A stretch of 46,847 nt of DNA, from NCBI GenBank assembly GCA_025499625.1, contig JAFMVD010000048.1, forward strand, positions 1-46,847. The letters run 5' to 3'. Numbering within the stretch: position 1 is the stretch's first letter; each line of letters opens with the position of its first letter. The position numbers and the translations under genes are program-made. The stretch comes from Carboxylicivirga fragile. GTDB taxonomy: Bacteria > Bacteroidota > Bacteroidia > Bacteroidales > Marinilabiliaceae. Below, in pieces: positions 7,299 through 16,565 of this stretch. Under the pieces are notes generated by a model. The model saw nothing but the letters and a program-made list of their open reading frames with translations. It made no database searches and was not told the origin of the DNA.

Positions 7299-10200
7299 AT
7301 GTTTTTAATATTTGATACCGAAACCACTGGTTTACCAAAGAAATTTAAAGCTCCCTTAACTGATTTTGATAACTGGCCAAGAATGGTTCAGCTGGCTTGG
7401 CAATGCCATGATGTTGAAGGAAACCTGTTGTTCGCCAAGAATCATGTAATTACTCCTGAAGGTTATACCATTCCTGAAGATGTTGTCGCCGTACACGGTA
7501 TCAGTACTGAAATAGCCCATGAAAAGGGAATTCCATTAAAGGATGCATTACTTGACTTTGTTGAGGATGTAAAAAAGGCAAAATTCATCATTGGTCACAA
7601 TGTGGAATTCGATTTAAACATTGTAGGGGCGGAATTATTACGCTGCGAGATGGAGGAGATTCTTACCTCGTCGCCTAGCTTGTGTACTAAAGATGAGAGT
7701 ACAGAGTATTGCGGCTTGCGTAATAAAAGCGGGACGATTAAACCACCAACGCTTACCGAGTTACATATCAAGCTTTTTAACGCACCTTTTCCTGAGGCTC
7801 ACAATGCGGCAGCTGATGTAGAATACACTACACGCTGTTTTTTGGAGTTGATTCGAGTTGATGCTATTTCGGCTCAGCGATTAAAAATGTCAGTAGCTCA
7901 GGTGCAGGCTTTCAAGCAAAATAATCCGAAGTCCATTGAGCCTGCAGGGATCAAATATGAATCGTTTAAGGTCGATAATTTTGCGGATATCTCCATTGAG
8001 GAAGAAGAGCGGAAGTTGGCTGAAGCGGCAGCTTCTTCTTCAAAGCAATCGTATGTGCATTTACACGTGCATTCGCAATATTCGATTTTGGATGGTGCAG
8101 CTAAAACCGGGCAGCTAGCTGAAAAAGCAAAGCAGCAGGGTATGCCAGCAGTTGCTTTAACAGATCATGGAGGCATGTTTGGCGTTAAGGAGTTTCATGT
8201 GGCATGTAAAAAAGCTGAGGTGAAGCCAATTATTGGCGTTGAGGCATATGTTGCAAAACGTGGTCATTTACGAAAAGATGATAAGACGGATGCATCGGGG
8301 CATCACATTATATTATTGGCCAAAAACTACACAGGTTATCAAAATCTGTTAAAGCTTACTTCTATCGCCCATACAGTTGGGATGTATTATAAACCTCGTA
8401 TCGATAAAGATTTGCTAAAGGAGCATAACGAAGGTGTGATTGTTAGCAGCGCCTGTTTGGGTGGAGAAGTGTCTCAACATATTATGGCTGGTAATTTCGA
8501 CAAGGCTCGCGAAACCATACTTTGGTTTAAGGAAGTTTTTGGCGACGATTATTATTTAGAAATACAACGCCATAAAAACGATGATCCTCGTTTACGCATT
8601 GATGTGTGGGAGAATCAAGTTAAGGTTAATAAGGTAATTCGTGAATTAGCGCAAGAATTGGGTGTAAAAGTTATTGCAACTAACGATGTGCATTTTGTGG
8701 AGCCAGAACATGCTGAGGCGCATGATGTATTGGTTTGTTTAAGTACCGGACGTGATTACGATGATCCAACTCGAATGCGTTACACCAAACAGGAATGGTT
8801 TAAAACAGTTGATGAGATGAATCAATTGTTTGCTGATGTTCCTGAAGCACTTGCAAACACGGCTGAAATAGCTGATAAAGTGGAGTTTTTTGAACTCGAT
8901 TCAGATCCCATTATGCCTCCATTTAATATCCCTGAAGATTTTGGAACCTTTGAGCAGTTCAAAGAGAAATATAGTGAGGCTGACTTGATTGAGGAATTTA
9001 CAGAAAAAGCGCTAATGCGTTTGGGAGGTTATGAGAAGACCTTACAAATTAAACTCGAAGCAGAGTATTTAAAGTTTCTGGCTTTTAATGGGGCACGTGA
9101 AAGATGGGGAGAAGAATTGGAGGATTCAGTAGTTGAACGTATCGATTTTGAGTTGGATACGATTAAAACAATGGGTTTCCCTGGTTACTTTTTGATCACA
9201 CAGGATTTTATTAACTGGGCAAAAGATAATGGTGTACTCGTTGGTCCGGGGCGTGGTTCGGCGGCAGGTTCCGCTGTAGCTTATGCCATAAAAATTACTG
9301 ATGTTGATCCCATCAAATACGATTTGCTGTTTGAGCGTTTCTTGAATCCCGATCGTGTGTCCATGCCCGATGTCGATATTGACTTTGATGATGATGGACG
9401 ACAAGCGGTATTGGATTATGTGACTGATAAATACGGTAAGGATAAGGTAGCGCATATTTGCACCTTTGGTACAATGGCTACCAAGAGTTCAATCAAAGAT
9501 GTAGCAAGGGTATTACGATTAGATCTTTCTGAGGCAAACCGATTAGCCAAGATGGTGCCTGAGGCGCCTAAGATGAGTTTTAAAAAGGCCTATAAAGAAG
9601 AGCCTTTGTTACTCAAGGAAAAAGATTCGGCCGATCCCTTAATTGCTAAAACCATAAAGTTTGCAGAGGCTCTTGAAGGTTCTGTTCGACAAACAGGAGT
9701 ACATGCTTGCGGTATTTTAATTGGTAAAAATCCACTGGATCAGCATGTGCCTGTGATGCCAACCAAGGGTGAGGATTTGTTGACCACGCAATACGATGGT
9801 CGTTTTGTTGAGGATATCGGTTTGCTTAAGATGGACTTCTTAGGTTTAAAAACACTTTCTATAATAAAAGAAGTGTTGGCTAATGTTAAGCTATCTCGAG
9901 GAATTGATGTAGATATTAACAATGTGCCACTCGAGGATGAAGAAACATTCAAAATGTTTAGTCGAGGCGAAACTACGGCAATCTTCCAGTTTGAGTCGCC
10001 TGGTATGAAGAAGCACTTGCGTGCACTTCAGCCTAACCGATTTGAAGACCTTGTGGCTATGAATGCCCTTTATCGTCCGGGACCGATGGAATATATTCCT
10101 TCTTTTATTGCACGTAAGCATGGTCGTGAAGAAATAGAGTACGATCATCCGATGATGGAGCCATACTTGAAGGATACCTATGGTATTACGGTGTATCAGG

Positions 10201-11681
10201 AGCAGGTGATGCTTCAGTCACGCGCCTTAGGTCAATTTACCCGTGGTGATTCCGATTCCTTGCGTAAGGCCATGGGAAAGAAGATTATTGCCATGATGGA
10301 TAAACTCAAGGAGAAGTTTATCAAAGGGTGTTTGGATAGTGAAGAGTTTATGAAGGGTGTGCCTGAATCGGCTAAGTCACCTGAAAAATTAATAGATAAA
10401 ATATGGGGCGACTGGGAGGCATTTGCGAGTTATGCCTTTAACAAGTCGCACTCGGTGTGTTATGCCTACATTGCTTATCAAACAGGATATTTGAAAGCGC
10501 ATTATCCAGCCGAATTTATGTCTGGTGTATTAAGCCGTAATTTGAGTGATATTACCAAGATCACTAACTTTATGGAAGAGTGTCGCAACATGGGAATGGA
10601 TGTGTTGGGACCTGATGTGAATGAGAGTTACCGTAAATTTACTGTAAATAAGGATGGGGCGATTCGATTTGGAATGGCCGGAATTAAAGGTGTTGGAGAA
10701 GGTGCTGTTGAAGTTATTATTAAGGAGCGTGAGGAAAATGGACCATTCAAGGATGTGTATGATTTTGTTGAACGCCTACCGTTGTCAACCGTAAATAAAA
10801 AGAATATTGAGGCATTGGCATCTTCTGGAGCCTTGGATAATCTTGGTGATTATCACAGAGCGCAATTTTTCTCGCCTTTACCAAACGAGGAAACTGTTTT
10901 TATTGAGAATATTCTTCGATATGGAAACCGTTATCAGGCAGATAAGGCTAGTTCGCAGAATTCATTGTTTGGTGCCATGGAAGGTGGAGGTATCGAAATT
11001 AAGAAACCTCAGTTGCCTGATTGTATTCCTTTTTCAAACATTGAAAAATTAAACAAAGAGAAAGAATACATTGGTATCTACTTGTCGGCACATCCTCTGG
11101 ATGATTATAAGTTGGAATTAACCCATTTTATCCACCATAATTTTAAGCAGCTCGATGACCTGGAAGCAATGAAGGGGCGTGATTTATCCTTTGGAGGAAT
11201 GGTTGTTGCGGTTCGACGAGGAACCACTAAAAAAGGGAATCCTTTTGGAATAATGACCATCGAAGATTACAGTGGCTCCTTTGAGTTTGCTTTCTTTGGA
11301 AACGATTTTACTGAGTATTTGCCTTATCTCGAAGTAGGTTATTTCTTAATGATAAAAGGTCGGGTTCAGCCAAAGCGTTTTAATAAAGAAGAGCTTGAAA
11401 TGAAAATTAATCACATTTCTTTTTTAAGTGAGTTGCGCGAGAAGATGGTGAATGTCATTACTTTAAATGTGCCGCTTAAGGCAGTTTCGCAAGAATTGAC
11501 AACAGAATTAGCTCAACTCTTGTTAGATAACGAAGGAAAGGTTACCTTGAAGTTTGTAATTAAGGATTCGGAATCAAAAAATGCAGTTCAGCTTTTATCA
11601 AGAAGTATGCGCGTTGATTTAACAGATGATTTGGTTAAATATATAGATGAACATCCGGATATTACCTTGAGTATAGCTTAA
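7299..11681 (+). CDS. dnaE: DNA polymerase III alpha subunit with N-terminal proofreading exonuclease
   Basis: This 1460-residue replicative polymerase starts at the ATG giving MFLIFDTETTGLPK. Residues 1-190 are a DEDDh 3'-5' exonuclease: FDTETTG (D6, E8), IIGHNVEFDLN and HNAAADVEYT. A PHP domain begins near residue 252 with an intact HLHVH motif (254-258) and TDHGGMFG. The C-family polymerase core follows, with GPGRGSAAGS and the catalytic aspartates D691 and D693 in PDVDIDFDDDGR. A helix-hairpin-helix region and an OB-fold (LSFGGMVVAVRRGTTKKGNPFGIMTIED region) close the protein. It fuses proofreading (epsilon) and synthesis (alpha) in one chain, which explains a length beyond the ~1160 residues of E. 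coli DnaE. The in-frame TTG at 7266 is less likely as start. Confidence 0.97.
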   Translation: MFLIFDTETTGLPKKFKAPLTDFDNWPRMVQLAWQCHDVEGNLLFAKNHVITPEGYTIPEDVVAVHGISTEIAHEKGIPLKDALLDFVEDVKKAKFIIGHNVEFDLNIVGAELLRCEMEEILTSSPSLCTKDESTEYCGLRNKSGTIKPPTLTELHIKLFNAPFPEAHNAAADVEYTTRCFLELIRVDAISAQRLKMSVAQVQAFKQNNPKSIEPAGIKYESFKVDNFADISIEEEERKLAEAAASSSKQSYVHLHVHSQYSILDGAAKTGQLAEKAKQQGMPAVALTDHGGMFGVKEFHVACKKAEVKPIIGVEAYVAKRGHLRKDDKTDASGHHIILLAKNYTGYQNLLKLTSIAHTVGMYYKPRIDKDLLKEHNEGVIVSSACLGGEVSQHIMAGNFDKARETILWFKEVFGDDYYLEIQRHKNDDPRLRIDVWENQVKVNKVIRELAQELGVKVIATNDVHFVEPEHAEAHDVLVCLSTGRDYDDPTRMRYTKQEWFKTVDEMNQLFADVPEALANTAEIADKVEFFELDSDPIMPPFNIPEDFGTFEQFKEKYSEADLIEEFTEKALMRLGGYEKTLQIKLEAEYLKFLAFNGARERWGEELEDSVVERIDFELDTIKTMGFPGYFLITQDFINWAKDNGVLVGPGRGSAAGSAVAYAIKITDVDPIKYDLLFERFLNPDRVSMPDVDIDFDDDGRQAVLDYVTDKYGKDKVAHICTFGTMATKSSIKDVARVLRLDLSEANRLAKMVPEAPKMSFKKAYKEEPLLLKEKDSADPLIAKTIKFAEALEGSVRQTGVHACGILIGKNPLDQHVPVMPTKGEDLLTTQYDGRFVEDIGLLKMDFLGLKTLSIIKEVLANVKLSRGIDVDINNVPLEDEETFKMFSRGETTAIFQFESPGMKKHLRALQPNRFEDLVAMNALYRPGPMEYIPSFIARKHGREEIEYDHPMMEPYLKDTYGITVYQEQVMLQSRALGQFTRGDSDSLRKAMGKKIIAMMDKLKEKFIKGCLDSEEFMKGVPESAKSPEKLIDKIWGDWEAFASYAFNKSHSVCYAYIAYQTGYLKAHYPAEFMSGVLSRNLSDITKITNFMEECRNMGMDVLGPDVNESYRKFTVNKDGAIRFGMAGIKGVGEGAVEVIIKEREENGPFKDVYDFVERLPLSTVNKKNIEALASSGALDNLGDYHRAQFFSPLPNEETVFIENILRYGNRYQADKASSQNSLFGAMEGGGIEIKKPQLPDCIPFSNIEKLNKEKEYIGIYLSAHPLDDYKLELTHFIHHNFKQLDDLEAMKGRDLSFGGMVVAVRRGTTKKGNPFGIMTIEDYSGSFEFAFFGNDFTEYLPYLEVGYFLMIKGRVQPKRFNKEELEMKINHISFLSELREKMVNVITLNVPLKAVSQELTTELAQLLLDNEGKVTLKFVIKDSESKNAVQLLSRSMRVDLTDDLVKYIDEHPDITLSIA

Positions 11682-11750
11682 TATATATGGACATTTATAT
11701 ATGTAAGTATGAAAAAAATGAAATTTTTATAATGTAGAAGTTATTTTTAA

Positions 11751-11758
11751 TAACTTTG
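11751..11758 (+). promoter_or_regulatory. Bacteroidota -7 element for trxA
   Basis: TAACTTTG matches TAnnTTTG 62 bases upstream of the trxA start, in the 138-base gap after dnaE. Confidence 0.5.
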
Positions 11759-11819
11759 TCTTTCGTTTATATAGAATTGAAATAATATTATTAATCATAT
11801 TTAAGTAAAAAGATTTGCT

Positions 11820-12137
11820 ATGTTGATTGAAGTTACGGATGCTAATTTTGAAGAGGTTGTATTAAAATCAGACAAGCCAGTATTGGTGGATTTTTGGGCT
11901 GAATGGTGTGGCCCTTGTCGTATGGTAACGCCTATCGTTAAAGAATTAGCTGAAGAGTATGGCGCAACTGCCGTAGTTACAAAAATGGATGTTGATAGTA
12001 ACCCTGGAACTTCTGTTAAGTTCGGAATTCGTAACATCCCAACTATTCTTTTCTTTAAGAATGGTGAAGTTGTTGATAAACAAGTTGGAGCTGTTCCTAA
12101 AACTATATTAGCTTCTAAATTAGATGCCTTAGTATAG
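11820..12137 (+). CDS. trxA: Thioredoxin
   Basis: This 105-residue cytoplasmic thioredoxin has the normal length. The active site WCGPC is in FWAEWCGPCRMVTPIVKEL, with the cis-proline in IRNIPTILFFKNGEVV. It donates electrons to ribonucleotide reductase, methionine sulfoxide reductases and similar enzymes after reduction by thioredoxin reductase. It appears monocistronic, with its own promoter element and a strong terminator at 12159. Confidence 0.97.
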   Translation: MLIEVTDANFEEVVLKSDKPVLVDFWAEWCGPCRMVTPIVKELAEEYGATAVVTKMDVDSNPGTSVKFGIRNIPTILFFKNGEVVDKQVGAVPKTILASKLDALV

Positions 12138-12158
12138 TATTTGTATACGAAATTAATG

Positions 12159-12190
12159 GGCTGTCAATTCGCGTTGACAGCCTTTTTTTT
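12159..12190 (+). terminator. Terminator after trxA
   Basis: Perfect 9-base arms GGCTGTCAA/TTGACAGCC with a 6-base loop are followed by eight T (12183-12190). Confidence 0.9.
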
Positions 12191-12217
12191 AAACTACCCC
12201 TCAAAAACAAGTTAAAC

Positions 12218-13006
12218 ATGAAAAATTTAGTTGTTTTATCAGCTATTGCGCTGATAGCTTTAAGTAGCTGTCAGTTCTTTGGTCCTGATAAAAAAGTAGT
12301 TACCAAAGGAGAAAAAAATCCTGATGGTATCGTAATTAAGAAACGTCATTTTAATGATGACCCACATTCGCCAATCGAGTGGAAAATTTCCATGAAGCCA
12401 AGTGCCGAAGGTTCTGCTGTTCGTCATGGTAAATCAATCAGATACACCAAAAGTGGTAAGGTAGCTGAGGTGATTAATTATGTGGAGAATAAAAAAGAAG
12501 GTAAGCGTTTGACTTATCATTCAACAGGTAAGATATATAAAGAGCAGTCGTACCTTAATAATAAGTTAGATGGTGTTTGTAAGCGATATGATCGCGAAGG
12601 TAAGTTGGTAGCTGAATATCCTTATAAAGGTGGATTGCCTGGAGTTGGTTTAAAAGAGTTTACCAATCTTGGGAAAGAACGTCCAGCTCCCGTATTGTCA
12701 CTTAAGAAAGTTGATAAAATTAGAACCAACGGATCGTATGTGGTCGTTTGTTCATTAACCGGCGAAGGAGCAAAGCGTATTAAGTCAGTTGAATTTTATC
12801 AAGGTGATTTGTTGGACGGAAAATACCAGCATAGAAACTTGAAGAATGTTAAGAAACTTTCTGGCAAGTCAGGTGAATTTAGCATTGCATTACCCAAAGG
12901 TGCTTCTGTTAATAAAACGCTCAATTTTGTTGCTGTTGCATCAACAAGTGCAGGCTTAAAATATATTATTCAGAAGAAAATAACTATTGATGCAAGGGGA
13001 GTGTAA
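12218..13006 (+). CDS. Lipoprotein with MORN-like repeats
   Basis: This 262-residue exported lipoprotein has a lipobox at ALSSC (Cys18). Residues about 68-125 contain two to three copies of a MORN-variant unit: HGKSIRYTKSGKVAEVINY, then KEGKRLTYHSTGKIYKEQSY, then LDGVCKRYDREGKLVAEYPY. Such units form beta hairpins that are common in surface lipoproteins and antitoxin-like proteins of this phylum. The C-terminal ~110 residues look like an all-beta domain I cannot name. Function is unknown. It lies between trxA and a convergent gene pair, with terminators on both sides, so it is a single-gene unit. Confidence 0.8.
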   Translation: MKNLVVLSAIALIALSSCQFFGPDKKVVTKGEKNPDGIVIKKRHFNDDPHSPIEWKISMKPSAEGSAVRHGKSIRYTKSGKVAEVINYVENKKEGKRLTYHSTGKIYKEQSYLNNKLDGVCKRYDREGKLVAEYPYKGGLPGVGLKEFTNLGKERPAPVLSLKKVDKIRTNGSYVVVCSLTGEGAKRIKSVEFYQGDLLDGKYQHRNLKNVKKLSGKSGEFSIALPKGASVNKTLNFVAVASTSAGLKYIIQKKITIDARGV

Positions 13007-13023
13007 CTTCGTATAGATGTAAT

Positions 13024-13054
13024 GATAAAAGGGCGCCATTGGCGCCTTTTTATC
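13024..13054. terminator. Bidirectional terminator
   Basis: 14-base arms (one mismatch) around ATT form a GGCGCC-rich stem with A/T flanks on both sides (GATAAAAG...TTTTTATC). It lies between the convergent genes ending at 13006 and 13059. Confidence 0.85.
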
Positions 13055-13058
13055 ATCT

Positions 13059-13241
13059 TTATACAGTATCATCGTCTCGTTTTTTCTTCGGAGGTTTTGA
13101 ACGTTTAGCATCTTTTAAGCATTTATGTATCATCCACTCCAACTGCCCATTGACACTCCTAAACTCATCATCAGCCCATTTTTCGATCTGATTAAAAGTT
13201 TCGGGATCAATCCGTAACATAAATGATTTCTTTTTTGACAT
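13059..13241 (-). CDS. Arc-type ribbon-helix-helix protein
   Basis: This 60-residue basic protein fits the Arc/MetJ ribbon-helix-helix fold: the beta strand KSFMLRID, then helix PETFNQIEKWADDEF and helix SVNGQLEWMIHKCLKDA, then a Lys/Arg-rich tail. RHH proteins dimerise and insert a two-stranded sheet into the DNA major groove. It is the second gene of a pair with the SPFH protein (6-base gap), an arrangement found in many bacteria. A 21-base palindrome just upstream of the SPFH start is a candidate binding site, but binding is inference. Confidence 0.85.
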   Translation of the reverse strand: MSKKKSFMLRIDPETFNQIEKWADDEFRSVNGQLEWMIHKCLKDAKRSKPPKKKRDDDTV

Positions 13242-13247
13242 ACGCTA

Positions 13248-14099
13248 TTAATGTAGTGAACCCGTATTAATTACTGGAGTAGCTTCTTTGTCACCGCACA
13301 AAACTACCATTAAATTGCTCACCATGGAAGCTTTTTTGTCATCATCAAATTCGATAATGTTGTCTTCTGATAGTTTTTTTAAGGCATCTTCAACCATGCC
13401 TACTGCGCCTTCTACAATTTTCTTGCGAGCTGCAACTATGGCAACTGCTTGCTGGCGTTTTAGCATTGAGCTGGCAATTTCTGGCGCGTACGCTAAATAC
13501 CCAATACGAGCTTCCATCACTTTTATGCCGGCCATAGCGAGGCGCTCAGTAATTTCATTTTCCAAAGCTTCGTTGACTTCATCCATCCCTGATCGTAGGG
13601 TTAAGTTGGCCCTTTCATCATCAAAATTGTCGTAAGGGTACGATCCGGCAAGTTTACGAACAGCAGCATCCGTTTGTACACGAACAAATTCTTCATAGTG
13701 ATCAACTTCAAAAGCTGCTTTGTAGGTGTCTTGTACCTTCCATACCAAAATGACATTGATTAGGATGGGGTTACCAATTTTGTCGTTTACCTTAACGCGT
13801 TCGCTATCGAAGTTACGAGCTCGTAGCGAAATACGTTGTTTGGTAAAGAAAGGATTGGCCCAAAAGAAACCATTTGCCTTAACTGTTCCTTTATAGGCTC
13901 CGAATAAAACCAGCACCTTCGAACCATTTGGGTTAACGATGAAGAAACCCGGTAAAATGAAAATGATAATTGGGATTGCCAAGAGGAAAAGGAACTGATG
14001 AAACATTATCAGTCCAACAAGGGTTGTTGCAAGAATTGCAAGGAGAACTAGTAGCATTACGTAGCCACTACTCGCTTTTATTGTTTTTTCAGTTTTCAT
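13248..14099 (-). CDS. SPFH/band-7 membrane protein (stomatin-like)
   Basis: This 283-residue protein has two hydrophobic segments near the N terminus (about 14-35 and 38-56), followed by an SPFH domain from about residue 58 to 225. The N-terminal hairpin and FFIVNPNGSKVLVLFGAYKGTVKANGFFWANPF are typical of the SPFH subgroup that is encoded next to an Arc-type protein. Helical sequence rich in Ala, Lys and Glu follows (AVAIVAARKKIVEGAVGMVEDAL), as in oligomerising flotillin/stomatin proteins. These proteins organise membrane microdomains or control proteases; the exact role of this subgroup is not established. It is the first gene of a two-gene operon. Confidence 0.9.
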   Translation of the reverse strand: MKTEKTIKASSGYVMLLVLLAILATTLVGLIMFHQFLFLLAIPIIIFILPGFFIVNPNGSKVLVLFGAYKGTVKANGFFWANPFFTKQRISLRARNFDSERVKVNDKIGNPILINVILVWKVQDTYKAAFEVDHYEEFVRVQTDAAVRKLAGSYPYDNFDDERANLTLRSGMDEVNEALENEITERLAMAGIKVMEARIGYLAYAPEIASSMLKRQQAVAIVAARKKIVEGAVGMVEDALKKLSEDNIIEFDDDKKASMVSNLMVVLCGDKEATPVINTGSLH

Positions 14100-14100
14100 A

Positions 14101-14121
14101 ATGATATTGATTTGATATCAT
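14101..14121. promoter_or_regulatory. 21-base palindrome at the SPFH start codon
   Basis: The arms ATGATAT (14101-14107) and ATATCAT (14115-14121) are perfect inverted repeats around a 7-base centre. They begin one base upstream of the start codon, over the ribosome-binding region. It may be an operator for the co-encoded ribbon-helix-helix protein, or an mRNA hairpin that limits translation. Confidence 0.4.
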
Positions 14122-14193
14122 AATGATACGTATAAATTTTCATAAAGTCAAAAAAGGATTGTATTTTTTATGAAATCATATACATAATGTATT

Positions 14194-14236
14194 AAAACAA
14201 GAAAGGAACCCTTCATTGAGTTCCTTCTCTTGTTTT
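14194..14236 (-). terminator. Terminator at the end of the zinc operon
   Basis: AAAACAAGA-AAGGAAC pairs with GTTCCTT-CTCTTGTTTT with one bulge, ~50 bases beyond the TonB receptor stop codon. A/T-rich flanks lie on both sides. Confidence 0.75.
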
Positions 14237-14284
14237 AATTTGACCAGTTTATATTTTCTTGGTATTGAGTTAGATGATTATTGT

Positions 14285-16558
14285 TTAAAGCTTAATGTTC
14301 AGACTAACGGAGATGTTTCGTCCCATGTTGTACATGCCAATTGGTTTAAGCAGATTAAGGTGGTCAACGTACACTCTATTTAAAAGATTGTTGGCTGAGA
14401 TTGACCAATCAAACTGATATTTTCCTTTATTGATTGAGGCTCCTATGCCCGCATTAAGGGTATAATAACCTGGTGTTCGTGTTTCAAATTCTGCTGGTTT
14501 ATTTTGATCCGACGACATTTCGGTATTTATATTCACATAGCTGTTGTCGAAGGGTTTAATCTTTGGTGTTTTTGCACTTAATTCTACTTTTCCACGAATT
14601 GGAGGGATAAAAGGAAGGTAGGTATTGTTTTTCTGCTTGGCATATATCCATGCTCCAGTACCTTTAATGTGTAACCATTGTGCTTTCTCAGGATGAAAGT
14701 GAATGCCTGATTCTAATCCTGTAAGATAGGCGCCGTTTTGTTGGTATTGATAGACTGGTAGACCATCCTCCACTTCACCAGTTGGGCTTAAATAGATATA
14801 ATTGTCGATGTAATTATAGAAGCTCGAAATGTCAAACGTAAGAAGATTGGAATGGGTGTGTAAACCAAAGTCAGCTTCGATGCTTTGTTGTGCTACTAAA
14901 TCAGGATTTCCTTCTTCATGGCGACCTGCGTGTAAACCAGCTTGAGTTAATTCAGCTAGATTTGGAGCCCTAAATGCCGTTGCTACGTTTGCTCTTAATA
15001 AAATTGAATGGTTAATTTCATAAGTAGCCCCCAACGATGCACTTATGTTCTGAAAAGATCGTTCTAGTTCAATTTGCTCTTCGTGTTCTTCATGCTCTTC
15101 TTCTGTTTCCTCTTCGTGCTCTTCTCCATGATGATGCTCGCCACGTTCTTGAAGAGGAACATCTATGTGGCGATAGTCGTACCTAATGCCACCTTGAATA
15201 TTGAAATGCTCGTTAGCAGTATATTGTAATAAAGTAAACGCGGATATGTCATTCATTTTTGCATCAGGAATTATTTTGCCTTCAGCCTCCTTGTTTTTGT
15301 TATTGCGATACATACCTTGAATTCCGTATATGGAATTTACTTTATCGGTAACATCTTTGTGTAGTTTTAGCTCATAGGTATAGGTTTGCAATTGACTATT
15401 GATGGCGATTCCTGCATCATGAATATCGGGTGATTCAATTTCCTTACGATTGTTAAGTTGTACTCCAAAGTTACCTTCAAGTTTTACCTCTCCCAATAGT
15501 AGAGTGTTTTTTGAAGTTATATTGTGGTTGTTTAAGTCTTGATACCATTGAGTTGGTTTTGTGCTATTGCTCAAATTCTCATTTAATACTGCAGGAACAG
15601 TCATTCCTATTAAATCCGTTTTGTAATCGTAATAGATTTTTGAATGACCATTTTTGAAGTTTAATCCTGCAAAGGTTTTAATGCTTTTAGTTTGATATCG
15701 AGAGTTTGAAACAGTGTTGTCATTGCCATCTTTATAATCGTGATGCGCCATAATACTTCCACGTATTCCCCATTGAAATTGTTTAGAACTTTGTTTTACT
15801 CCAATGGAAGAATTAGTGCCTCTGGTATTTGTAAAATAACGAAGATGAGCATCAGCTTGAAACGTATTTACGGGAGCTGGTAATTCGCGAATAAGATTTA
15901 TAACACCACCAACAGCATCTGATCCATATAATAATGATGCTGGCCCTTTTATTACTTCAATACGCTCTAATCCATATTGATCAATATTAAAAGGATGATT
16001 TCTTGAGAATTGGTAGTTTTCTAGGCGAATTCCGTTGTTCAGAACTAATATATTGGTACCCGATAAACCCCTTATAACTGGTTGGCTAACTGCTGCACTT
16101 CCGCCAGCAACATCTACTCCAGGAATATTAGAAAGTATCGCGTTAACCGAAGCTTCAGGGTACGCTTGAAGCTCTTTACTATCCATGAAATCTACTTTTG
16201 TTGCAATTTTATGTTGGGTATCTGAGAAGCCCGCGGAGACTACCACCTCCTCGTGCCTTACCACTTGAGGTTCTAGTTCGATGGTGTAATGATCGTTAAT
16301 GTTGCCACCATCAATGGTAAGATAAACGGTTTGATAGCCTATGTACGAAAACTGTATGGTTAATCTTGATTGTGGAATGTTTTCAATGACAAAATTACCA
16401 TCGACATCACTAACATTACCTTTGTCTAATTCTAGGATGTAAATATTGACTCCTGGAATGCTTTGGTTTAAGTGCTTATCTTTTATAAGTCCTTTGATGT
16501 TATTTTGTGCAGATGCAGAAATGCCAATTAATAGTATTCCTAGTAATAGGTTCTTCAT
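14285..16558 (-). CDS. TonB-dependent outer-membrane receptor, probable zinc importer
   Basis: This 757-residue protein has a signal peptide (ending near ISASAQ), then a carboxypeptidase-regulatory-like domain (about 22-95, IKGLIKDKHLNQSIPGVNIY). A plug domain (about 105-215) contains RGLSGTNILVLNNG and IEVIKGPASLLYGSDAVGGVINL. A 22-strand-type barrel ends in ISVSLNIKL. An extracellular-loop-like segment around residues 475-500 is almost all His and Glu (HHHGEEHEEETEEEHEEHEE), as in zinc receptors of the ZnuD type. It lies 7 bases after znuB, as the last gene of the zur-znuACB operon, which is the main argument for zinc. Copper or nickel remain possible on sequence alone. Confidence 0.93.
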   Translation of the reverse strand: MKNLLLGILLIGISASAQNNIKGLIKDKHLNQSIPGVNIYILELDKGNVSDVDGNFVIENIPQSRLTIQFSYIGYQTVYLTIDGGNINDHYTIELEPQVVRHEEVVVSAGFSDTQHKIATKVDFMDSKELQAYPEASVNAILSNIPGVDVAGGSAAVSQPVIRGLSGTNILVLNNGIRLENYQFSRNHPFNIDQYGLERIEVIKGPASLLYGSDAVGGVINLIRELPAPVNTFQADAHLRYFTNTRGTNSSIGVKQSSKQFQWGIRGSIMAHHDYKDGNDNTVSNSRYQTKSIKTFAGLNFKNGHSKIYYDYKTDLIGMTVPAVLNENLSNSTKPTQWYQDLNNHNITSKNTLLLGEVKLEGNFGVQLNNRKEIESPDIHDAGIAINSQLQTYTYELKLHKDVTDKVNSIYGIQGMYRNNKNKEAEGKIIPDAKMNDISAFTLLQYTANEHFNIQGGIRYDYRHIDVPLQERGEHHHGEEHEEETEEEHEEHEEQIELERSFQNISASLGATYEINHSILLRANVATAFRAPNLAELTQAGLHAGRHEEGNPDLVAQQSIEADFGLHTHSNLLTFDISSFYNYIDNYIYLSPTGEVEDGLPVYQYQQNGAYLTGLESGIHFHPEKAQWLHIKGTGAWIYAKQKNNTYLPFIPPIRGKVELSAKTPKIKPFDNSYVNINTEMSSDQNKPAEFETRTPGYYTLNAGIGASINKGKYQFDWSISANNLLNRVYVDHLNLLKPIGMYNMGRNISVSLNIKL

Positions 16559-16565
16559 TGTGGTT

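Noticed and set aside
15060-15165. His/Glu-codon-rich stretch in the TonB receptor resembling a repeat expansion
   Set aside because: It stays in frame, fits an extracellular metal-binding loop as in zinc receptors, and shows no exact tandem unit.
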